DNA of 64,000 bases from Bacillota bacterium (GCA_023435025.1 JAEYSE010000032.1:1-64000), one strand, 5' to 3'; shown: positions 35,180 through 44,151, numbered from the stretch's first letter. Notes: a model not told the origin generated them from the letters alone. Program-made: numbers and translations.

Positions 35180-36551
35180 AGACATCAATAAATATGCCTC
35201 AGCGCAAAAGCTTGGCATCATATTGACGGCAATCGCTACTTCTGTTTTGATATTTCTTGGGGCTTTGGGCGGTTTGACCAAAGCGGCAACCAAACCTGTT
35301 TTTGCCCCGGAAACCAGCATCAATGGCATCGATATCAGCGGCTTAGGTTTTGAGGAGGGCGAACGCCGGGTACTTGAAAGCGAGCAGTCTGTTCTTACGA
35401 AAATCTCACTGCCCGTTTCGTACAATGGCGCGACACAGACGTTTGGCGCGACGGAGCTTGGGGTTTCCACCAACGCGAAGGAGCTCCTGGATGAGGCCTA
35501 CCATCGCAATAAGGCGGGCATGCTCCACTGGGACTTTAACCTGACCCATACCCCGTTTCACAAGGACACGGAGTTTGTATTGGATGAAACAAAGCTCAGT
35601 AGCGCTCTGGGGCGTTTTTTGAAGGAACGGGATATCCCCGCAAAGAACGCTACAGCGTCCTTTGACACGGTTGCGCGCAAGTTTGTATATACCAATGAAA
35701 CGACCGGGCATGTTGCCGACATTGCAGCTATAGTAAGCGCGGTGAAGGATAAGCTCATTAAGAAAGAATATAGTACGTTTGCAGTAAGCAGCGGCTATAT
35801 CAACACAGTAAAACCTACCGTAACGGCTCAAACACTTGCACACAATACCGTGCTGATTGGCCGGTGCGTAACGCTTGCCACCAACGACGAAAACCGCAAT
35901 ACCAATGTGCGGCTGATGTGTGAAGCGGTGGACGGATTGGTGTTACTCCCCAACGAAACGCTTTCCCTCAACGAGCTTGTGGGCCAACGAACGGAAGCAA
36001 AGGGGTTTAAGGCAGCCGCCGCGATTGTGGATGGGCAGCTGGCGGACTCTATCGGCGGTGGTATCTGCCAACTCGCTGGCACCTTGTACAATGCGGCGCT
36101 ATATGCGGATATGGATATTGTGGAGCGCGTGCACCATACCTGGCCTTCTGAATATTTGCCCATAGGTCTTGATGCTACGCTCAACTGGGACAATAAGGAC
36201 CTGAAAATACGAAACAGCTCCGATTCTCCCATATATATTACCGCTAGCTTACAGGATCTTGTTGTAACGGTGGAGATATTCGGAAAGCAATTGCCGGACG
36301 GCATGGAGATCGAAGTGGAGAACGTGATACTCAAAGAGATCCCCTCCCCCGATCCTGTCCTCATTTATACGGACGAGCTCCCTGCCGGCACAAAGCGCAC
36401 CAAGGTGCGAAGCCGTAAGGGATATGAGGTTGTCACCTACCGCCATTATCTCAAAGACGGGGTTGTGGTTGAAAGCGAGGAGCTTTTCAATGATCATTTC
36501 CGCGCGATGCGCGGCACAGTCCTGGTAGGGACCGACGAAATCATCAAATAG
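35157..36551 (+). CDS. VanW-family cell-envelope protein
   Basis: A 464-residue protein with one N-terminal membrane anchor (about 18-42). It has two YoaR/PG_binding_4-like domains (about 45-215) and a VanW domain (about 225-380, with NETLSLNELVGQR and GGGICQLAGTLYNAAL). A C-terminal tail resembles a G5 domain. VanW proteins occur near wall genes and in some vancomycin-resistance clusters, but their biochemical role is unsettled. The start ATG 35157 has AAGGA upstream and lies inside the previous gene. A second VanW-type gene lies at the right edge of the window. Confidence 0.88.
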   Translation: MRTRASGKDINKYASAQKLGIILTAIATSVLIFLGALGGLTKAATKPVFAPETSINGIDISGLGFEEGERRVLESEQSVLTKISLPVSYNGATQTFGATELGVSTNAKELLDEAYHRNKAGMLHWDFNLTHTPFHKDTEFVLDETKLSSALGRFLKERDIPAKNATASFDTVARKFVYTNETTGHVADIAAIVSAVKDKLIKKEYSTFAVSSGYINTVKPTVTAQTLAHNTVLIGRCVTLATNDENRNTNVRLMCEAVDGLVLLPNETLSLNELVGQRTEAKGFKAAAAIVDGQLADSIGGGICQLAGTLYNAALYADMDIVERVHHTWPSEYLPIGLDATLNWDNKDLKIRNSSDSPIYITASLQDLVVTVEIFGKQLPDGMEIEVENVILKEIPSPDPVLIYTDELPAGTKRTKVRSRKGYEVVTYRHYLKDGVVVESEELFNDHFRAMRGTVLVGTDEIIK

Positions 36552-36597
36552 CTTAGCAATGCTTAAGATGGCATGCGAATAATCAGGAGGTAGCACA

Positions 36598-37248
36598 ATG
36601 AAAAAGTCAACCGAAGTTCTTGGGCTGAAGGTCATGGGCATAAAAGAAGGCCGAGACAAGGGCATCATTCAGGATATCGTAATCAACGCGGCAGAGAAGA
36701 GCGTTGACTACCTGATTTTGAAGGATAGCCGCGGCTACGGCTTCTACGGGATCAACTTCAAGGATGTGTTGGGTATGGGCGCGGACTATGCCATAACCTC
36801 CACGATTGAGAACGTCAAAAAGATCTATGAATCCAAGGAGCTTCTGGAAGTCACCGAGAAAGGCTTCTACCTGCTTGGCGCGACCGCGCTTTCAAACGCC
36901 GGCGATATTATCGGCGAGGTCAATGACTTCGCCTTCAACCCCAAGTCGGGCGCGATTGAGAAGCTGTTCCTCGGAAACGGCACCGAGTTCGTTGCGGATA
37001 AAATCGCGGCGCTTGCCGGAAATACTGCATTTTTGAACCTGGGCGAAGCTGAATTTGCGCCCGAAGAGAGCGCATACAGCGAAATTGAAGAGGATTCCAT
37101 CCGCTTCCTGTTGGGCAAGGTCGTAAAGACCGCTGTAACGAGCGAGGACGGCGCGTTCACCGTATCCGCCGGGACTGAGCTGACGCAGGAGGTCTTAAAG
37201 CAGGCCGCCGCCCATGACGCGCTGCTCACCCTCACGCTCAACGTATAA
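36598..37248 (+). CDS. PRC-barrel domain protein
   Basis: A 216-residue cytosolic protein with two PRC-barrel-like halves (about 3-75, with KGIIQDIVINAAEKSVDYLIL, and about 88-160, with GDIIGEVNDFAFNP). A short C-terminal beta-rich part follows (about 165-216). PRC barrels are adaptor folds found in RimM and in sporulation YlmC/YmxH-type proteins. AGGAGG precedes ATG 36598. It is last in the cluster, 46 bp after the VanW gene and before a terminator. Precise function unknown. Confidence 0.82.
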   Translation: MKKSTEVLGLKVMGIKEGRDKGIIQDIVINAAEKSVDYLILKDSRGYGFYGINFKDVLGMGADYAITSTIENVKKIYESKELLEVTEKGFYLLGATALSNAGDIIGEVNDFAFNPKSGAIEKLFLGNGTEFVADKIAALAGNTAFLNLGEAEFAPEESAYSEIEEDSIRFLLGKVVKTAVTSEDGAFTVSAGTELTQEVLKQAAAHDALLTLTLNV

Positions 37249-37280
37249 ATCCGGGGCTACCTACTACTCCTGATTTTGCA

Positions 37281-37315
37281 GGCAAGGGCTGTTGTGTAGC
37301 AGCCCTTGCCTTTTG
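37281..37315 (+). terminator. Intrinsic terminator after the PRC-barrel gene
   Basis: Stem GGCAAGGGCTG / CAGCCCTTGCC with an 8-base loop, followed by TTTTGC. It ends the three-gene plus-strand cluster. Confidence 0.85.
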
Positions 37316-37352
37316 CTGTTGTATATTTGTGGAAATCTTTACAGTGCAGCGC

Positions 37353-37381
37353 TTGACAGGTGCATCTGTATATGATAGGAT
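37353..37381 (+). promoter_or_regulatory. Probable promoter of the DEAD-box helicase gene
   Basis: TTGACA, a 17-bp spacer and TAGGAT, giving an unusually long 5' leader of about 235 nt. Confidence 0.6.
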
Positions 37382-37496
37382 TACAAAGTATTCGGAAGCA
37401 ACATTGCTCACATGTTTTGTAAGTCATGGTTCGTTTGATGATTTACAACAGCATGTGTTTTTTTATGCGGATACAAAATTTAAAATTTCAAGGAGG

Positions 37497-37563
37497 CATC
37501 TATCCAACGCTTTGGTGCCGCTGTGCGCGCAAGATCTGCTTGCTCGCGAGCGCCGATAGGATG
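37497..37563 (+). promoter_or_regulatory. Structured RNA element in the DEAD-box helicase leader
   Basis: A long imperfect hairpin: CATCTATC (37497-37504) pairs with GATAGGATG (37555-37563, one bulged G), GGTG pairs with CGCC, and GCG-C-GCAAG pairs with CTTGC-T-CGC around an ATCTG loop. An AGGAGG lies immediately before the stem (37491-37496) with no ordinary start codon after it. Many cold-shock helicase genes have long regulatory leaders; this structure is not one I can name. The rest of the 37249-37621 gap shows only the terminator and promoter listed. Confidence 0.55.
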
Positions 37564-37621
37564 ACGAACTAAGTTTCGGCTGCTATGCGGGCACAGGCAA
37601 ACGCGATAGAACAAAACAAGA

Positions 37622-38902
37622 ATGACACAATCGACCTTTGAACAATTGGGCGTTTCCGCTCCTATGCTGGGAACGCTTGGACGCATGGGCTTCACAACTG
37701 CTACGCCCGTGCAGCAGATTTCCATCGGCCCGCTTTTAAAGGGCGGCGATATCACCGTGCAGGCTCCCACCGGCACAGGCAAGACCTGCGCCTTCGGTAT
37801 TCCCGTGGTGGAGCGCATGGACGCTTTGTCTTCCACCGTACAGACCATCGTTCTCTGCCCCACCCGCGAGCTTGCCGTGCAGATTGCATCGGTCCTGAAA
37901 GACCTCACGCACAGTAAGCCGGGCCTCAAAGTAGTCGCAATTTTCGGCGGTGAACGCATTGAAAAGCAATTTGCGGCTCTTCGCCGCAGGCCGCAGATCG
38001 TGGTGGCGACGCCGGGCAGGTTGTTGGACCACATTGCCCGAAAGACCATCCGGCTCAACGATGTTCGTACCGTAATACTGGATGAAGCAGACCGGATGCT
38101 GGATATGGGCTTCCGCCCTGACCTGACACGCATTTTGGAAAGCGTACCCAAAGAGCGCCAGACGGCTTTGTTTTCCGCCACCATGTCCAAGGGTGTGCTG
38201 GATATCGCGAGGAACTTCCAGAAGGACGCAGAGCAGCTCACAATCGCGCAGAATTCGCTTACGGTAGATTCCGTGAAGCAGTACTATACCGAAGTCCGTA
38301 CCGGTGCAAAGGAAGGGGCGCTTGTAAAGCTGCTGAAGGAAGAAGACTTCCGCCTTTCCCTGATATTTGTTAACACCAAGCGCATGGCGGACAGGCTTGC
38401 GACAAGCCTTCAGAAAAACGGCTTTCTCGCGGACGCGCTGCATGGGGACATGCGCCAGAACCAGCGCGACAAGGTCATGGCAAAATACCGTACAGGCGAG
38501 CTTCGCATACTCGTAGCCACCGACGTCGCTTCCCGTGGTATCGACGTATACCATATCGACGCGGTGATCAACTACGATATCCCGATGGACAGCGATTCGT
38601 ATGTCCACCGCATCGGCCGCACCGGCAGGGCCGAACAGCAGGGCGTTTCCTACACGCTGATATTCCCGCGCGAACGGGAGCAGCTTAGGCAGATGATGCG
38701 CAGCCTCAAGGCTATCATCATCCCCACCGGCCCGGCGATTGAAGACGATATCGCGGACGCGGACTTTGTGCGCAAGGCGCGGCCTTACGGGCAGCAGCCA
38801 GGCTATGGCGCTCCTGTTGCCGCAAGCTCCGCACGCTCTTCGTCCCAGACGCGGCATTTCGGCCAGCGCGGCAAAAACCGGCGCGCTTCCTCGTTCCGGT
38901 AA
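37622..38902 (+). CDS. DEAD-box ATP-dependent RNA helicase
   Basis: A 426-residue RNA helicase. The Q motif (GFTTATPVQ), APTGTGKT (motif I), PTREL, VILDEADRML (motif II), SAT (motif III) and the C-terminal VATDVASRGIDV and HRIGRTGR (motifs V and VI) are all present. A short basic tail (RGKNRRASSF) ends the protein. Such proteins assist ribosome assembly and mRNA unwinding, often at low temperature. Which subfamily (CshA, RhlE or other) cannot be fixed by eye; the short C-terminal tail is RhlE-like. ATG 37622. Confidence 0.94.
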   Translation: MTQSTFEQLGVSAPMLGTLGRMGFTTATPVQQISIGPLLKGGDITVQAPTGTGKTCAFGIPVVERMDALSSTVQTIVLCPTRELAVQIASVLKDLTHSKPGLKVVAIFGGERIEKQFAALRRRPQIVVATPGRLLDHIARKTIRLNDVRTVILDEADRMLDMGFRPDLTRILESVPKERQTALFSATMSKGVLDIARNFQKDAEQLTIAQNSLTVDSVKQYYTEVRTGAKEGALVKLLKEEDFRLSLIFVNTKRMADRLATSLQKNGFLADALHGDMRQNQRDKVMAKYRTGELRILVATDVASRGIDVYHIDAVINYDIPMDSDSYVHRIGRTGRAEQQGVSYTLIFPREREQLRQMMRSLKAIIIPTGPAIEDDIADADFVRKARPYGQQPGYGAPVAASSARSSSQTRHFGQRGKNRRASSFR

Positions 38903-38920
38903 TAGAGAAGTTTTTTGATA

Positions 38921-38948
38921 AAAGGCGGCAGGAAAACCTGCCGCCTTT
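38921..38948. terminator. Bidirectional terminator between the helicase and korC
   Basis: A perfect 12-bp stem (AAAGGCGGCAGG / CCTGCCGCCTTT) with an AAAA loop lies between convergent genes. Confidence 0.85.
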
Positions 38949-38962
38949 GATATTACTTTCGT

Positions 38963-39499
38963 TCAGCGTACAGCCTCTGCGCCTTCTTTGAGCGCTTCTC
39001 TGTTGAGTGATAATAGATCCGCCTTTTTCTCGCCCAGCTTTGCCTTGAGCGCAAGCAGCACGTTCTCGATATCCACGCTGCCTGTCTTTTCGATATACGC
39101 GCCAAGCATCACCATGTTGGCGACGCGTGCGTTGCCCAGGCGTTCCGCGATTTCGTTGCAGGGCACATAGTAAGTTTCTACATCCTCCCGGCGCGCGGGC
39201 CTGTCGATGATGGAGCTGTTGATAAATAGTTTCCCGCCCGGCTGCACATTGCCCTCAAATTTATCCAGGGAAGGCCGGTTGAGGGCTATTACGGAAGTCG
39301 CCCTGCTCACCACCGGAGAACCGATGGCTTCATCCGATATGATAACGCTGCAGTTGGCTGTGCCCCCGCGCATTTCCGGGCCGTAGGCGGGCAGCCATGT
39401 AACCTGCTTGCCTTCGAGCATCCCGGCATAGGCTAGTAATTGCCCCATCAGCAGCACGCCCTGTCCCCCGAACCCAGCGAATAGGTTTTGCTCCAGCAT
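38963..39499 (-). CDS. korC: 2-oxoacid:ferredoxin oxidoreductase, gamma subunit
   Basis: A 178-residue gamma subunit with the signature GFGGQGVLLMGQLLAYAG and YGPEMRGGTANCSVIIS. With the alpha, beta and delta subunits it oxidatively decarboxylates a 2-oxoacid (2-oxoglutarate or branched-chain 2-oxoacid) to acyl-CoA and reduces ferredoxin. It starts 1 bp after korB and is last in the operon. Substrate is not provable from sequence; the symbol follows the 2-oxoglutarate (Kor) layout. Confidence 0.92.
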   Translation of the reverse strand: MLEQNLFAGFGGQGVLLMGQLLAYAGMLEGKQVTWLPAYGPEMRGGTANCSVIISDEAIGSPVVSRATSVIALNRPSLDKFEGNVQPGGKLFINSSIIDRPARREDVETYYVPCNEIAERLGNARVANMVMLGAYIEKTGSVDIENVLLALKAKLGEKKADLLSLNREALKEGAEAVR

Positions 39500-39500
39500 G

Positions 39501-40238
39501 CTATACCTCCTTCATAACCCCAAGCGGGAAATACGGGATCATAGCGCTTTCCAGCCAATCCATGGACTCCGCTGGCGATTTCCCCCAGTTAGTGGGGCAT
39601 GTGGACAAAACCTCCACCATGGAAAAGCCTTTGCCCGCCATCTGCGTTTCAAACGCCTTCCTTATGGCCTTTTTGGCGCGCAGGATATTGGCGGTGGAGT
39701 TAACTGCCACGCGCTCAATATAAGCGGCGCCGTCTATTGTTGCAAGCATTTCGGAGACGCGCAGCGGGTTTCCGCTGTGCCCCTGATCTCGCCCGTAGGG
39801 CGAAGTCGTGGTGCGCTGGCCCAACAGCGTTGTAGGCGCCATTTGCCCGCCCGTCATGCCGTATATCGCGTTATTGATGAATATGGTGGTAATCTTTTCC
39901 CCGCGGTGCGCGGCGTGTACGATTTCCCCCGCACCGATGGAGGCAAGGTCACCATCCCCTTGGTAAGTGAACACACAGCTATCCGGGCCTAGTACGCGTT
40001 TGATGCCGGTCGCCACGGCGGGGGCACGGCCATGGGCCGCTTCCTGCATATCGATATTAAAGTATTTGTACGCGAACACCGAACAGCCTACTGGCGCCAC
40101 GCCTACGGCCTTCTCCTGCAGTTTCAGTTCTTCGATCGCTTCCGCGATCAGCCGGTGCACAATGCCGTGGCCGCAGCCCGGGCAATAATGCATTTCCGTA
40201 TCCGTCAAAACGGGAGTCTTCTCAAATACGACAGCCAC
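39501..40238 (-). CDS. korB: 2-oxoacid:ferredoxin oxidoreductase, beta (thiamine diphosphate) subunit
   Basis: A 245-residue TPP-binding subunit. HYCPGCGHGIVHRLI near the N terminus and the GDGD...N motif (YQGDGDLASIGAGEI and FINNAIYGMTGGQ) bind Mg-TPP. The start codon is GTG at 40236-40238, two bases after the korA stop, with GGAGGGGG upstream. The short size and missing internal ferredoxin domain fit the four-subunit type. Confidence 0.94.
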   Translation of the reverse strand: MAVVFEKTPVLTDTEMHYCPGCGHGIVHRLIAEAIEELKLQEKAVGVAPVGCSVFAYKYFNIDMQEAAHGRAPAVATGIKRVLGPDSCVFTYQGDGDLASIGAGEIVHAAHRGEKITTIFINNAIYGMTGGQMAPTTLLGQRTTTSPYGRDQGHSGNPLRVSEMLATIDGAAYIERVAVNSTANILRAKKAIRKAFETQMAGKGFSMVEVLSTCPTNWGKSPAESMDWLESAMIPYFPLGVMKEV

Positions 40239-40240
40239 CG

Positions 40241-41311
40241 TTATACCCCCTCCGTTTGCAGTACTCTGTTCGCGACGTCCTCCGCGGTGGGAACGCGGCT
40301 ACCAAGGTACGCAAGCATTTCAACTTTCTTCTCTCCATTGACTGCCAGGCGGACGTCCTCCACCATCTGTCCCGCGCTCATCTCCACGCAGAACGCTTGC
40401 TTCACTGAAGCCTGGGAAACGGCGTCGTGCACGGCGGCGGACGGGAACGGCCAGAGCGTAATGGGCCGTACCAAGCCGACTTTAACGCCTTTTTTCGCAA
40501 GAAGCGCTATTGCGGATTTGCAGATGCGCGCCACCGTACCGTAGGCACAGAGTATGTATTCTGCACCTTCAGTATTATAAAGCTCCACCTGCGCTTCGCG
40601 CTGCTCCACTTCCTTGTAGCGCGCCTGCAGGCGCAGGTTCATTTCCTCAAGCTCCTCCACCTCGATGTAGAGGGAATTGACGATTGCCCGCGGCCTTCCG
40701 CCTTCTGCTTGGCGGTAACCGGTCGTGGCCCAGCTTTTGTCATATTGTTTGGGCGCAACCGTATGGATTTCCACCGGCTCCATCATCTGGCCGATAATAC
40801 CGTCCGCCAGCACCATGACCGGCATGCGGTATTGATCCGCCACATCAAACGCCTGCTGCGTGACGTCTATGGCCTCCTGCACGGACGCGGGGGCGTAGAC
40901 GATCATGCGGTAATCCCCATGGCCTCCGCCCTTTGTGGCCTGGAAGTAGTCGCCCTGAGAGGCCTGTATGGAGCCTAAGCCCGGGCCGCCGCGCATCATG
41001 TTGACGATCACGCACGGAAGCTCCGCGCCCGCGATGTAGGAAATGCCCTCCATCTTCAGGCTGATACCGGGGCTGGAGGACGAGGTCATAACCCGCGCGC
41101 CCGCCCCCGAAGCGCCATACACCATATTGATGGCGGCCACTTCGCTTTCCGCCTGCAAAAAACACCCACCGTCCACCTGGGGCAGGCGCATGGACATATA
41201 TTCCGGAATATCGTTCTGCGGTGTGATCGGGTACCCGAAAAAGAATTTGCAGCCCGCCTGTATGCCGGCCTCCGCGATCGCCTCGCAGCCCTTCATCAGC
41301 TTCTTTGCCAT
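40241..41311 (-). CDS. korA: 2-oxoacid:ferredoxin oxidoreductase, alpha subunit
   Basis: A 356-residue alpha subunit with FFGYPITPQNDIPEYM, the SSSSPGISLKMEG core and GGPGLGSIQASQGDYF. The start ATG 41309-41311 has ATAGGAGGAG upstream; the in-frame extension of 21 codons into the ferredoxin gene is rejected. It begins 8 bp after the ferredoxin stop. Confidence 0.94.
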   Translation of the reverse strand: MAKKLMKGCEAIAEAGIQAGCKFFFGYPITPQNDIPEYMSMRLPQVDGGCFLQAESEVAAINMVYGASGAGARVMTSSSSPGISLKMEGISYIAGAELPCVIVNMMRGGPGLGSIQASQGDYFQATKGGGHGDYRMIVYAPASVQEAIDVTQQAFDVADQYRMPVMVLADGIIGQMMEPVEIHTVAPKQYDKSWATTGYRQAEGGRPRAIVNSLYIEVEELEEMNLRLQARYKEVEQREAQVELYNTEGAEYILCAYGTVARICKSAIALLAKKGVKVGLVRPITLWPFPSAAVHDAVSQASVKQAFCVEMSAGQMVEDVRLAVNGEKKVEMLAYLGSRVPTAEDVANRVLQTEGV

Positions 41312-41319
41312 AGCTCCTC

Positions 41320-41526
41320 CTATTTCTCCACCCGGATGACAACATCGGGGCATGTGCGCGCGCAGGCCGCGCATGCGATGCAGGCCGTCATATCCGTTAC
41401 TTCTGACGGATGGTAGCCCTTTTCATTGAGCCTGGTTGGAGAGAGCTGCATGATGTGCTTGGGACATGCGCGCACACATAACCCACAACCTTTGCAGCGC
41501 TCAAAATTGATTGTTACCTTCGCCAT
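41320..41526 (-). CDS. korD: 2-oxoacid:ferredoxin oxidoreductase, delta (2x[4Fe-4S] ferredoxin) subunit
   Basis: A 68-residue protein with two CxxCxxCxxxCP clusters (CKGCGLCVRACP and CIACAACARTCP). It carries electrons out of the TPP subunits. The start ATG 41524-41526 (MAKVTINFERC) is chosen. It is first of the four oxidoreductase genes. Confidence 0.93.
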   Translation of the reverse strand: MAKVTINFERCKGCGLCVRACPKHIMQLSPTRLNEKGYHPSEVTDMTACIACAACARTCPDVVIRVEK

Positions 41527-41573
41527 CCTGATCCTCGCTTTCATCGCGTTGGTCTATTCGTTCCCATGGCATG

Positions 41574-42290
41574 CTAAATGCCCAGTTGTGTAAACCGTTC
41601 CCAATCCCTGTGCATATACAATTCGATTTGCATGGGTTTCCCGATATATTGTAAAGATTTGCCCTGCTGTTCTGCCCAGCTTAGAAACCTTTCAAGATTG
41701 TGTTTTGTGCCTGTCGTATAGGCGACCGGTATTTTAGATGCTTCCGCAACCGCCCGTATGAGTTCATATCCAGCGGCCAAATGCTCGACCTGCGTTTCGG
41801 TAGATAGGTTGGCGTTGTTGATAAAGCCCGTGATTTTGATTCGTGCACGTGCCTCTAAGCGTTCCATCAGTTCCAACACCAGCTCGGGCGTTGCGGAGAA
41901 TGGACGAAACGGATTGACCACCATCAGGACTTCCAGCGCGCCTTCGGGCAATTGCTCAAACTTGCTCTTGTACTGCCCCAGCGCCGCTGCTCCGGAAGGG
42001 TCGCCGCCGGCGTCAACTACCACGGTATCGTACTGGTCCGTAAATATGGAATAAACCTCCGGCGAAAGCGCAGGAACTTCCACGGTGGAGTACGCGAATA
42101 CAGGATGAATGAGCTTCACGTTGGCGCTTGACAGCTCCTCCCTGCGCTCCGCTGAACGGAAATAAGGGTTGATGACGTCAAGATCCGCTAAAACCGTGCG
42201 TGAATGCAGCGCGGCGTTCACCGCGAAATTGATCGCAAGTTCCGTTTTCCCGCTGCCGAAATTGCCCAGCAATACATACACGCGCTTCAT
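41574..42290 (-). CDS. P-loop ATP/GTP-binding protein, CobQ/MinD-like
   Basis: A 238-residue cytosolic P-loop protein. The N terminus is a Walker A variant (LLGNFGSGKTELAINFA, residues 5-21), followed by DLDVINPYFRSAE and the DTVVVDAGGDP (Walker B-like) segment. Such proteins are often found beside 2-oxoacid oxidoreductase operons in Clostridia, 47 bp upstream of korD here; a role in maturation or regulation is inference. The start ATG 42288-42290 is chosen over an extension into the promoter. Confidence 0.82.
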   Translation of the reverse strand: MKRVYVLLGNFGSGKTELAINFAVNAALHSRTVLADLDVINPYFRSAERREELSSANVKLIHPVFAYSTVEVPALSPEVYSIFTDQYDTVVVDAGGDPSGAAALGQYKSKFEQLPEGALEVLMVVNPFRPFSATPELVLELMERLEARARIKITGFINNANLSTETQVEHLAAGYELIRAVAEASKIPVAYTTGTKHNLERFLSWAEQQGKSLQYIGKPMQIELYMHRDWERFTQLGI

Positions 42291-42327
42291 AAAGCAACCG
42301 CCTTTATATAGATAACTCCATGGTTGC

Positions 42328-42356
42328 ATTATACGATAGTTTCCGTCTGTTTTGCT
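42328..42356 (-). promoter_or_regulatory. Probable promoter of the P-loop protein and korDABC operon
   Basis: A consensus -10 (TATAAT) lies about 40 bp before the start on the minus strand. The -35 region (GCAAAA at 17 bp) is poor, so an activator may be needed. Confidence 0.5.
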
Positions 42357-42404
42357 AGAAAGCACGCACAATATATAATCTATACGGGCGAGTAGCGGCT
42401 CATG

Positions 42405-44015
42405 TTATTGGGACGCCTTATAGCGGGAGGCGACGCGTTCGGCGGCGTGCATGCTGTCCACCGCAGCGCTGATGATGCCGCCCGCATAACCCGCGCCCTC
42501 CCCCACCGGGAACAGGTTGCGCGCGCCTTCCGCCTCCCCGAACAAGTCCCTGAGGATGCGCACAGGCGAGCTGGTACGACTCTCCACCGCCGTCAACACT
42601 GCGTCTGGCAGTCCATAGCCCGCAAGCTGGCGGGAAAACGCCGCTATTCCGTCCCGGACGCCCACGGCGATATAGGGTGGCAGCACCGTATCTAGTTGTG
42701 CGGCATGAACGCCGGGCCTGTAGGTAGGCGTCACTTCGCCAAACGACTTTGTTGCCCTCCCCTTCATAAAATCCTCAAGTCGCTGCGCGGGGGCAAAATA
42801 CGCACCCGTTTTAAGCCCCACTTCGTAAGCCTTACGCTCAAGCTCACGCTGGAAGCGTACACCGTCCAACGCGCCCCTACCAAAGTCCTCCGGGCCAACC
42901 TGCACGATCACCGCTGCGTTGGCGTTTTTTCCATTCCGTGCGCGGTCGCTCATGCCGTTGACCACAACCTCCGCAGTACCGGACGCCGCGCCCACCACAT
43001 ATCCGCCGGGGCACATGCAGAACGTATAGACGCCGCGCGCCCCGCTTTTTCCGGCTAGTCGGTATTCCGCAGCTCCCAGGCGCGGATGGCCCGCCAGCGC
43101 GCCGAACTGTGCTTTATTAATCAGCTCCTGTGGGTGCTCAATACGCACGCCCACCGCAAATGCCTTGGGCTGCAAAGTAAGGCCTCTGCTTAACAGCATC
43201 TCATATGTATCCCTTGCCGCCTGCCCGGTAGCAAGAATAAGCGCCGCACATTCAATGCGCTCCTTCTGCCCGCCTTCATGTAATGATATGGCTCGCAGTT
43301 CCCCGTTCTCCAGGTGAATATCCTCCAACCGGGCCCCAAAGCGAACCTCGCCGCCTAACGCAATGATTTCTTCGCGCATGTTCTTGACCACACGCCGCAG
43401 CAGGTCCGTTCCGATATGGGGTTTTGCCTGATATACGATATCGTCCGGCGCACCGAACTTTCTCAGCGTCTGAAGCGCCACATCCGCGCGCGCGTCCTTG
43501 ATGCGCGTGGTCAGCTTGCCGTCCGAAAACGTGCCCGCGCCGCCTTCGCCGAACATGACATTGCTGTCTGGGTCGATCTGCCCTTCCGTCCAGAACCGTT
43601 TTACATCCGCCCCGCGCTTTTCAATTTCCCGCCCGCGCTCCAAAACAAGTGGCCTGTACCCTTCCCGCGCCAGAAAATACGCCGCAAAAAGGCCCGCAGG
43701 CCCAAGGCCCGCCACTGCAATGCGCCCGCGCGGCTGCTCTGTCCCGCTTATAAGCGTATAGTTGGCGGGTGGCTCATAGGGTTTTATGCGTGAATCCGCT
43801 CGCTTTAACAGCCCGGCTTCCACTGAAGGGTCCAGGGTCACCAAAGCGGATACCAGAAAGTGGATATCCTGCTTTTTGCGCGCATCCAGAGACTGGCGAA
43901 CTAGCCGCACCGCCCGCACGCTTCCTGCCGGAATATGAAATTGCCCGGTGATGACGGCGGGAAGCTCCGCTTCGCCCTGAACCGGAACCTTGATATCAGT
44001 GATAAGCAGCGCCAT
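42405..44015 (-). CDS. NAD(P)/FAD-dependent oxidoreductase, COG2509 family
   Basis: A 536-residue flavoprotein. It has an N-terminal domain of about 95 residues (VRLVRQSLDARKKQDIHF). A dinucleotide-binding motif (VAGLGPAGLFAAYFLAREG, about 101-119) is followed by LERG. FGEGGAGTFSDGKLTTR and the C-terminal GEGAGYAGGIISAA are typical of the COG2509 uncharacterised dehydrogenases common in Clostridia. Substrate unknown. ATG 44013-44015. Confidence 0.9.
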   Translation of the reverse strand: MALLITDIKVPVQGEAELPAVITGQFHIPAGSVRAVRLVRQSLDARKKQDIHFLVSALVTLDPSVEAGLLKRADSRIKPYEPPANYTLISGTEQPRGRIAVAGLGPAGLFAAYFLAREGYRPLVLERGREIEKRGADVKRFWTEGQIDPDSNVMFGEGGAGTFSDGKLTTRIKDARADVALQTLRKFGAPDDIVYQAKPHIGTDLLRRVVKNMREEIIALGGEVRFGARLEDIHLENGELRAISLHEGGQKERIECAALILATGQAARDTYEMLLSRGLTLQPKAFAVGVRIEHPQELINKAQFGALAGHPRLGAAEYRLAGKSGARGVYTFCMCPGGYVVGAASGTAEVVVNGMSDRARNGKNANAAVIVQVGPEDFGRGALDGVRFQRELERKAYEVGLKTGAYFAPAQRLEDFMKGRATKSFGEVTPTYRPGVHAAQLDTVLPPYIAVGVRDGIAAFSRQLAGYGLPDAVLTAVESRTSSPVRILRDLFGEAEGARNLFPVGEGAGYAGGIISAAVDSMHAAERVASRYKASQ

Positions 44016-44102
44016 ATCTTGTCCTTTCCTACCCTTGGAAACTCTATTGTAATCTATTACCCGTTGCGCGGTTGCCTAAACCCAACGTATAAGGGCATGC
44101 AA

Positions 44103-44127
44103 AAGGCGCCCGCTTTCACGGCGCCTT
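44103..44127 (-). terminator. Intrinsic terminator after cdaR
   Basis: On the minus strand AAGGCGCC, a 9-base loop and GGCGCCTTTT. It lies 25 bp after the cdaR stop. Confidence 0.75.
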
Positions 44128-44151
44128 GTTTACGCTGTGTATCCGCCCGAG

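Noticed and set aside
35157..36551. Vancomycin-resistance cluster
   Set aside because: Only a VanW-family gene is present; no vanHAX, vanRS or vanY genes are nearby. VanW proteins are common in Clostridia without resistance.
37736..38857. 373-codon minus-strand open frame
   Set aside because: Entirely antisense to the DEAD-box helicase, whose motifs are complete.
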